Positions 1 to 4,132 of a DNA stretch of 5,791 bases are shown one piece after another. Made by a program: the position numbers and the translations under genes. The notes below the pieces were generated by a model that saw only the letters and a program-made list of their open reading frames with translations, had not been told where the DNA came from and did not search any database. This DNA is from Actinomycetales bacterium. Lineage in GTDB: Bacteria; Actinomycetota; Actinomycetes; S36-B12. Where the stretch lies: positions 1-5,791 of the forward strand of contig JAFIHP010000018.1 of the NCBI GenBank assembly GCA_017849335.1, in the 5' to 3' direction. Each line of letters starts with the position of its first letter. Within the stretch, counting starts at the first letter, position 1.

Positions 1-1406
1 ACTACGTCGGGACCCAGCTGCGAGGCTGGGACGCCGCGACGTTCCGTACTGCCAGCGACCCGGCCATGCGCTCCACCGTGGTCGCCCTGACGATCTTCGA
101 GTCCACCCCGTCGTGGCCGCGCCTGCGCGAGCGGATGGAGCGGCTGACGCTGTTCGTCCCGACGTTGCGGATGAAGCCGCTGTTCGGCGCGCTGGGCATG
201 TCGGCCCCCCGGATGGCGGTCGACCCGGACTTCGACCTCGACGTCCACCTGCGGCGCTACCGGCTGCCCGAGGGGGCGGGCTGGCGCGACCTGCTCGACG
301 ACGCCCGGCGCATGAGCCTGACCGACTTCGACAACAGCCGTCCGCTGTGGGAGGCCGCGCTGGTCGAGGGGCTTCCGGACGGCCAGGCGGCGCTGCTGCT
401 GAAGCTCCATCACTCGATCGCCGACGGCCAGGCGACCGTCGCGATGGGCCTGGCGCTCTTCGAGTTCGGTCCCGAGCCGGACCCGGGGGAGGCGACGCCC
501 CCCGATCCGCCGGACGCCGAGGACGTCGGCCGGCGCGACGTCACCTACGCCAACCTGGCCGACAGCCTGCGGTTCGGGGCGGATGTGGCCGTCTCGACTG
601 TCCGCGGGGCACTCGACTTCGCCCGCGGCACGATCACCGAGACGCGGTCGACCTGGGGTCGCGCCCTCTCGACGCTGACGTCGATCGGCCGCGTGGCGGC
701 CGTGCCGGAGGGCCCGCTGTCACCGGTCCTCATCGGCCGCGGGACGACCTACCGCTTCGGGGCCTTCGACGTTCCGTTCGAGGCCATCCGGGGCGCCGCC
801 AAGGAGCGCGGGCTGAGCGTCAACGACGCGTTCATGGCGTCGGTCGCGACCGGCATGGACGCCTACCACCGCCGGCACGGGGTCGTGGCGGAGGAACTGC
901 GCGTCAACGTCCCGATCAGCCTGCGCGGCGACGCCGGCGACCGGAGCGGTCGCGCGTCCAACTCCGTCAGCATCGCCCGGTTCCCGATGCCGGTCGCGGG
1001 CCTGTCGACGGACGAGCTCATGGCCCAGGCGCACGACCTCGTCGCCAAGTGGAAGGCCGAGCCGGCCATCCGGCTGGCCGACCCGCTCGCCGAGGTGAGC
1101 TGGCTCGTCCCGGTGCCGATGCTCGCCCAGGCGGCCCGGGCGTCGGACGTGACGACCAGCAACGTGCCCGGTCCGCCGGTGCCGCTGTACCTGGCGGGTG
1201 CCCGCATGGTCGCCGCGTACCCGCTTGTCGCCACCATCGGCGCGGCCGTGAACATCTCAATGGTCACCTACGACGGAAGCGCCTGCGTCGGCGTCTCGTC
1301 CGACGACCGGGCGTGCACCGACCTCGACGACCTGGTCGAGGACCTTCGCTCCGGTTTCGCGACGGTGACCGGCGCCGCGGTCGGCCCGGCCGACCGGTTC
1401 GCCTGA
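1..1406 (+). CDS. WS/DGAT-family acyltransferase (wax ester synthase / diacylglycerol acyltransferase), 5' partial
   Basis: Enzymes of this family transfer the acyl group of acyl-CoA to a fatty alcohol or diacylglycerol, making wax esters or triacylglycerol for storage at the inner face of the membrane. The first complete codon is at 3 and 467 residues are visible. The acyltransferase signature HHxxxDG is present as HHSIADG at 408-428, with the histidines as catalytic base. Other family marks are SRPLWE (PLW at 342-350), SVNDAF (822-827 encode ND) and SNVPGPP (NVPGP at 1161-1175), followed by a C-terminal domain ending near VEDLRSGF. An ATG at 66 is not the real start: the reading frame is open upstream and encodes GWDAATFRTASDPAM, which matches the conserved N-terminal segment (LDAxFLxxExxxxPM-like). 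No ATG or GTG lies in frame between 3 and 65, so the start is left of the window. Only a few residues should be missing. Substrate choice (wax ester, triacylglycerol or other) cannot be read from the sequence. Confidence 0.93.
   Translation, partial: YVGTQLRGWDAATFRTASDPAMRSTVVALTIFESTPSWPRLRERMERLTLFVPTLRMKPLFGALGMSAPRMAVDPDFDLDVHLRRYRLPEGAGWRDLLDDARRMSLTDFDNSRPLWEAALVEGLPDGQAALLLKLHHSIADGQATVAMGLALFEFGPEPDPGEATPPDPPDAEDVGRRDVTYANLADSLRFGADVAVSTVRGALDFARGTITETRSTWGRALSTLTSIGRVAAVPEGPLSPVLIGRGTTYRFGAFDVPFEAIRGAAKERGLSVNDAFMASVATGMDAYHRRHGVVAEELRVNVPISLRGDAGDRSGRASNSVSIARFPMPVAGLSTDELMAQAHDLVAKWKAEPAIRLADPLAEVSWLVPVPMLAQAARASDVTTSNVPGPPVPLYLAGARMVAAYPLVATIGAAVNISMVTYDGSACVGVSSDDRACTDLDDLVEDLRSGFATVTGAAVGPADRFA
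1378..1396 (+). terminator. possible terminator hairpin at the end of the acyltransferase gene
   Basis: A perfect inverted repeat CGGTCGGC (1378-1385) / GCCGACCG (1389-1396) with a 3-base loop could form an 8-bp GC-rich stem. It sits in the last codons of the acyltransferase, just before the stop at 1404-1406. There is no T tract after it, so it is not a classic intrinsic terminator. Actinobacterial terminators often lack the T tract, but chance palindromes are also common at this GC content. Confidence 0.25.
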
Positions 1407-1424
1407 CGGCGCGGCGCTGCCGGG

Positions 1425-1447
1425 GCGTCGGCCGGCCTCGCTAGGGT
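1425..1447 (+). promoter_or_regulatory. candidate ruvC promoter, with -10 TAGGGT and a partial RecA-NDp-like upstream element
   Basis: TAGGGT at 1442-1447 fits the actinobacterial -10 pattern TANNNT and lies directly before the LexA palindrome. Transcription would then start near 1453-1455, inside the operator. No good TTGACA-like -35 is visible. The DNA-damage promoter of mycobacteria (RecA-NDp, TTGTCRGTG-N8-TAN3T, activated by PafBC) predicts its upstream element at 1425-1433. That stretch reads GCGTCGGCC, matching 5 of 9 positions (the GTCRG core) at exactly the right spacing. The -10 is a reasonable call; the RecA-NDp reading is weak. Confidence 0.45.
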
Positions 1448-1450
1448 GAG

Positions 1451-1464
1451 CGAACAGGTGTTCG
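1451..1464 (+). promoter_or_regulatory. LexA binding site (SOS box) controlling ruvCAB
   Basis: The sequence CGAAC-AGGT-GTTCG is a perfect 5+5 inverted repeat around a 4-base spacer. It matches the Gram-positive/actinobacterial LexA operator (CGAAC-N4-GTTCG core). It begins 3 bases after the candidate -10 and ends 18 bases before the ruvC start, so bound LexA would cover the transcription start. ruvC is a known LexA target in mycobacteria, which fits. I saw no second copy in the window. LexA cleavage after DNA damage would release ruvC and the coupled ruvA and ruvB. Confidence 0.85.
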
Positions 1465-1472
1465 GGTGCCGA

Positions 1473-1478
1473 GGGAGG
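1473..1478 (+). promoter_or_regulatory. ribosome binding site of ruvC
   Basis: GGGAGG, part of a longer GGGAGGT, lies 4 bases before the GTG at 1483. It fixes that GTG as the ruvC start over the GTG at 1446, which is in another frame and upstream of the LexA box. Confidence 0.8.
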
Positions 1479-1482
1479 TCAC

Positions 1483-2007
1483 GTGCGGGTGCTGGGGATC
1501 GACCCCGGACTGACCCGATGCGGCGTCGCCGTGGTCGACGGGGCACCGGGTCGCACGCCGGCGGCGGTGCATTTCGGCGTCGTCCGGACCGGCGCGGACG
1601 AGCCCGTGGAGGAGCGGCTGACGGCGCTGTCGGCAGAGCTGGCCCTGCTCGTGGACGAGCACCAGCCCGACGCGATCGCGATCGAGCGGGTGTTCAGCCA
1701 GCACAACGTCCGGACCGCCGTGGGTACCGCCCAGGCCGCGGCGATGGGTCTGCTGCTCGCCGGGCAGCGGCGCATCCCGGTGGCGCTGCACACCCCGACC
1801 GAGGTCAAGGCGGCCGTCACGGGGAGCGGGCGGGCGGACAAGTCGCAGGTGACGTCCATGGTGACGCGGATCCTGCGGCTGCCAGGCCCGCCCCGGCCGG
1901 CCGACGCCGCCGACGCGCTCGCCATCGCGATCTGCCACCTGTGGCGCGGGCAGGCGCAGCGTCGGCTCGACGCGGCCGTCGCTGCGATGTCGGCAGGTGC
2001 TCGGTGA
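1483..2007 (+). CDS. ruvC: Holliday junction resolvase RuvC (crossover junction endodeoxyribonuclease)
   Basis: RuvC is a dimeric, Mg2+-dependent endonuclease that makes paired nicks in Holliday junctions after RuvAB branch migration, finishing recombinational repair. The protein has 174 residues, normal for the family. It starts MRVLGIDPGLTRCG, with the first catalytic aspartate at D7. The other acidic residues are E68 in AIAIERVF, then D141 and D144 in PADAADALAIAICH, so the RNase H-like active site is complete. The FSQHN loop (71-75) follows E68 as in other RuvC proteins and contributes to junction binding. The start is GTG with a strong ribosome binding site. It is the first gene after the LexA box, and its stop overlaps the ruvA start by 4 bases (GTGA, 2004-2007), implying coupled translation. 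Confidence 0.97.
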   Translation: MRVLGIDPGLTRCGVAVVDGAPGRTPAAVHFGVVRTGADEPVEERLTALSAELALLVDEHQPDAIAIERVFSQHNVRTAVGTAQAAAMGLLLAGQRRIPVALHTPTEVKAAVTGSGRADKSQVTSMVTRILRLPGPPRPADAADALAIAICHLWRGQAQRRLDAAVAAMSAGAR

Positions 2008-2627
2008 TCGCATTCGTGCGCGGCACGGTCGCGCACGCCGGCCTCGACCACCTCGTCGTCGATCTCGGGGCGGTCGGCGTGACCGTCCAGTGCACGCCGG
2101 CGACGGCCCTGTCGGTCCGTGCCGGGGACCATGTCGAGCTGACGACCTCCATGGTCGTCCGCGAGGACGGCTGGACGCTGTACGGCTTCGCCGACCCCGA
2201 CGAGCGCGCCGTGTTCGAGCAGGTGCAGACCGTCAGCGGCATCGGACCGCGCATCGCCCTCGCCCTGCTCGGCACGCTGGCGCCCGACGAGCTGCGGCGC
2301 GCGGTCGCCTCGGGCGACGAGCGCGCCCTGACAGCGGTGCCCGGCATCGGTCGCAAGGGCGCCCAGCGCCTTCTGCTGGAGCTCGCGGACCGTCTCGGTC
2401 CTCCCTCCGGAGGCGCGACGGCCGTCCTCCGGTCCGGCGGCGTGCCGAGCGGCTGGCAGCAGTCGGTCTCCGCCGGTCTCGTCTCGCTCGGCTGGTCCGC
2501 CCGCGAGGCGGACGCAGCGGTCGAGCAGCCGGACCCCGTCCTGGTGGCCCAGGCGGACGCCGACGGTGACCGCGCCGACGTGGGCGCTCTCCTCAAGGCC
2601 GCGCTGCGCGGGCTGGACCGGGCATGA
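2004..2627 (+). CDS. ruvA: Holliday junction branch migration protein RuvA
   Basis: RuvA binds the four-way junction as a tetramer, holds it open and square, and loads the RuvB motor. The GTG start at 2004 gives MIAFVRGTVA, the usual RuvA N-terminus, and 207 residues, close to the family's usual 200. Domain I (about 1-63, OB fold) carries the acidic pin residues E54 and D55 in VVREDGWTLYGF, which help part the strands. Domain II has two helix-hairpin-helix motifs, VSGIGPRIALALL (77-89) and VPGIGRKGAQRLLLEL (112-127). A flexible Gly/Ser/Pro-containing linker (about 131-152) leads to domain III (about 153-207), the RuvB-binding part. A longer in-frame reading from 1446 is only open frame through ruvC and is not the gene. 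It overlaps ruvC by 4 bases (GTGA) and ruvB by 4 bases (ATGA), so translation is probably coupled. A weak AGG at 1995-1997 may serve as its ribosome binding site. Confidence 0.96.
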   Translation: MIAFVRGTVAHAGLDHLVVDLGAVGVTVQCTPATALSVRAGDHVELTTSMVVREDGWTLYGFADPDERAVFEQVQTVSGIGPRIALALLGTLAPDELRRAVASGDERALTAVPGIGRKGAQRLLLELADRLGPPSGGATAVLRSGGVPSGWQQSVSAGLVSLGWSAREADAAVEQPDPVLVAQADADGDRADVGALLKAALRGLDRA

Positions 2628-3649
2628 CGCTCACGCCCGATGCCGAGCCCGACGACGTCGCCGTCGAGGGTGCGCTGCGCCCGACCTCGCTGGGCGAGTT
2701 CGTCGGCCAGGACCGCGTGCGCTCCCAGCTGGGCCTGGTCCTCGAGGCGGCGCGCCGTCGGGGCCGGGCGGCCGACCACGTGCTGCTGTCCGGACCGCCC
2801 GGTCTGGGGAAGACGACGCTGGCCGGCATCATCGCGGCCGAGCTCGGGGCGCCGCTGCGCATCACCGCCGGACCGGCGCTGCAGCACGCGGGCGACCTGG
2901 CGGCCGTCCTGTCCAGCCTGCAGGCGGGTGAGGTCCTCTTCATCGACGAGATCCATCGCACGGGGCGGGCCGCCGAGGAGCTGCTCTACCTGGCCATGGA
3001 GGACTTCCGGATCGATGTCGTCGTGGGCAAGGGACCCGGCGCCACGGCTATCCCGGTGCCGCTCGAGCCCTTCACCCTGGTGGGTGCCACCACCCGTGCC
3101 GGTCTGCTCCCGGGCCCGTTGCGCGACCGGTTCGGGTTCACGGCGCACCTGGACTTCTACGACGCCGCGGACCTCGAGGTCATCCTCGTGCGGTCGGCCG
3201 CCCTGCTCGCCGTCCCGACCGAGTCCGGCGGGATCGCCGAGATCGCCGGCCGATGCCGCGGGACTCCCCGGATCGCCAACCGGCTGCTGCGCCGCGTGCG
3301 CGACTGGGCCCAGGTGCACGGCGACGGCGTCGTCAGCAGCTCCAGCGCGCGTGCCGCGCTGGAGCTGTACGAGGTCGACGCCCTGGGACTGGACCGCATC
3401 GACCGCGCGGTGCTCGACGCGCTCGTCCGTCGGTTCGGCGGGGGACCGGTCGGGCTGTCCACGCTGGCGGTGGCGGTCGGCGAGGAGCCGGAGACGGTCG
3501 AGACCGTGAGCGAGCCGTTCCTGGTGCGCCTCGGCCTGCTCCTGCGGACGCCGCGAGGCCGGGTCGCGACCCCGGCCGCGTGGGCGCACGCCGGCCTCAC
3601 GCCGCCGCCCGCGGACCCCGTCGACCAGCAGACCTTCGACCTCGACTGA
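2624..3649 (+). CDS. ruvB: Holliday junction branch migration ATPase RuvB
   Basis: RuvB is an AAA+ ATPase that forms hexameric rings on two arms of a RuvA-bound junction and drives branch migration. The product has 341 residues, full length for the family. Visible motifs in order: RPTSLGEFVGQ (19-29); Walker A GPPGLGKT (57-64); LQHAGDLAAVLSSL (86-99); Walker B LFIDEIHR with D108/E109; YLAMEDFRIDVVVGKGP (122-138); sensor 1 GATTRAG (154-160); arginine-finger region LRDRFG (166-171); sensor 2 GTPRIANRLLRRVRD (213-227); and the winged-helix DNA-binding domain with GGGPVGLSTLA (272-282) and LRTPRGRVAT (307-316). All ATPase residues are intact. The wing segment has SEPFLVRLG, where many RuvBs have EPYL(I/V)Q, a mild variation. 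The ATG overlaps the ruvA stop (ATGA, 2624-2627). It is the last gene of the SOS-linked group. Confidence 0.97.
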   Translation: MTLTPDAEPDDVAVEGALRPTSLGEFVGQDRVRSQLGLVLEAARRRGRAADHVLLSGPPGLGKTTLAGIIAAELGAPLRITAGPALQHAGDLAAVLSSLQAGEVLFIDEIHRTGRAAEELLYLAMEDFRIDVVVGKGPGATAIPVPLEPFTLVGATTRAGLLPGPLRDRFGFTAHLDFYDAADLEVILVRSAALLAVPTESGGIAEIAGRCRGTPRIANRLLRRVRDWAQVHGDGVVSSSSARAALELYEVDALGLDRIDRAVLDALVRRFGGGPVGLSTLAVAVGEEPETVETVSEPFLVRLGLLLRTPRGRVATPAAWAHAGLTPPPADPVDQQTFDLD

Positions 3650-3675
3650 CCGGGCCGCGGTCGCTCAGGTAGCCT
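3646..3675 (+). promoter_or_regulatory. candidate yajC-secD promoter
   Basis: TAGCCT at 3670-3675 fits the actinobacterial -10 pattern TANNNT. CTGACC at 3646-3651 shares the TGAC core of the TTGACA -35 box, with an 18-base spacer. The -35 overlaps the ruvB stop codon. A promoter here would express the Sec genes independently of the LexA-controlled ruv genes. It is based on two short matches only. Confidence 0.4.
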
Positions 3676-3710
3676 CATTCGACCGACGCGTCCATCCGGG
3701 CGCGCATGAC

Positions 3711-3716
3711 GAGAGG
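3711..3716 (+). promoter_or_regulatory. ribosome binding site of yajC
   Basis: GAGAGG lies 8 bases before the GTG at 3725. It supports that GTG over the ATG codons at 3706 and 3721, which are in a different frame with no YajC-like product. Confidence 0.65.
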
Positions 3717-3724
3717 TCAGATGC

Positions 3725-4057
3725 GTGGATCCGTCCGGGCTGCTGCTTATCGCCGCGGCGGGTGTCGCGTTCTACTTCCTCATCATTCGTCCCCAGAAGA
3801 ACCGGCAGCGTCAGCAGGCCGAGCTCATGCGGAACCTGCAGCCGGGCACCGAGGTCATGACGACCGCCGGGATGTTCGGCACGATCGCGGTCGTCACCGA
3901 CGACCAGATCAGCCTCGAGGTGTCTCCGGGCGTGTTCGTGCGCGTCGTCCCGCAGGCGATCGGCAAGGTCATCGAGCCGTCGGCGCCCGTCGAGGAGGCC
4001 GACGAGCCGGCGTCGACGGGTGACGCCGAGCCCGAACCGAAGCCCCCCGTAGACTGA
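3725..4057 (+). CDS. yajC: preprotein translocase accessory subunit YajC
   Basis: YajC is a small single-span membrane protein that associates with SecD and SecF and with the SecYEG channel; its exact role is unclear. The product has 110 residues. One hydrophobic segment (about 5-21, LLLIAAAGVAFYFLII region) is followed at once by the hallmark RPQKNRQRQQ (22-31), which sets the cytoplasmic side. The conserved core LQPGTEVMTTAGMFGTI (38-54) and the following beta-strand region to about 83 match the family. The tail (84-110) is rich in Glu, Asp and Pro and is probably disordered, as is common in actinobacterial YajC. The start is GTG. It lies 75 bases after ruvB and 75 bases before secD, the normal actinobacterial order. 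Confidence 0.94.
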   Translation: MDPSGLLLIAAAGVAFYFLIIRPQKNRQRQQAELMRNLQPGTEVMTTAGMFGTIAVVTDDQISLEVSPGVFVRVVPQAIGKVIEPSAPVEEADEPASTGDAEPEPKPPVD

Positions 4058-4101
4058 CCGCCGCCTTCGTCCCACACCCCGCCTCGGGCGGTCGGTGGCG
4101 G
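4058..4101 (+). other. possible nested stem-loop in the yajC-secD gap
   Basis: CCGCCGCC (4058-4065) can pair with GGTGGCGG (4094-4101) in 8 bp including one G-T(U) wobble, enclosing a smaller hairpin CCGCC-TCG-GGCGG (4079-4091). It starts directly after the yajC stop. There is no T tract. It could be a weak attenuator or mRNA-stabilising structure, or a chance product of high GC; I cannot tell which from the sequence. Confidence 0.2.
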
Positions 4102-4121
4102 ACGCCGTAGGGCTGGAGCAC

Positions 4122-4128
4122 AAAGGAG
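4122..4128 (+). promoter_or_regulatory. ribosome binding site of secD
   Basis: AAAGGAG ends 4 bases before the GTG at 4133 and stands out in this GC-rich gap. It selects this GTG, which also puts a short basic stretch and a membrane segment at the N-terminus. Confidence 0.75.
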
Positions 4129-4132
4129 CACC

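Noticed and set aside
113..1444. Second long + strand frame through the acyltransferase region
   Set aside because: Arg/Gly/Pro-rich shadow frame with no motifs; the real frame holds HHSIADG, PLW and NVPGP.
1446..2003. Possible 5' extension of ruvA or a fusion protein
   Set aside because: The frame is open by chance through ruvC. Family-typical RuvA begins at the GTG at 2004, and the extension is Arg/Gly/Ala-rich without motifs.
1817..3589. 590-residue open frame on the minus strand opposite ruvC-ruvA-ruvB
   Set aside because: Its translation is rich in Arg, Ala and Gly with no recognisable motifs. It lies opposite three certain genes and is explained by GC-rich third positions leaving the antisense frame free of stops.
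3648..3662. Hairpin GACCG-GGCCG-CGGTC after ruvB as a terminator
   Set aside because: The stem is only 5 bp, overlaps the stop codon and the candidate -35, and has no T tract, so it is too weak to call.
4108..4113. TAGGGC as a secD -10 box
   Set aside because: The last base does not fit TANNNT and no -35 is visible. The AAAGGAG ribosome binding site follows too closely for a normal leader.
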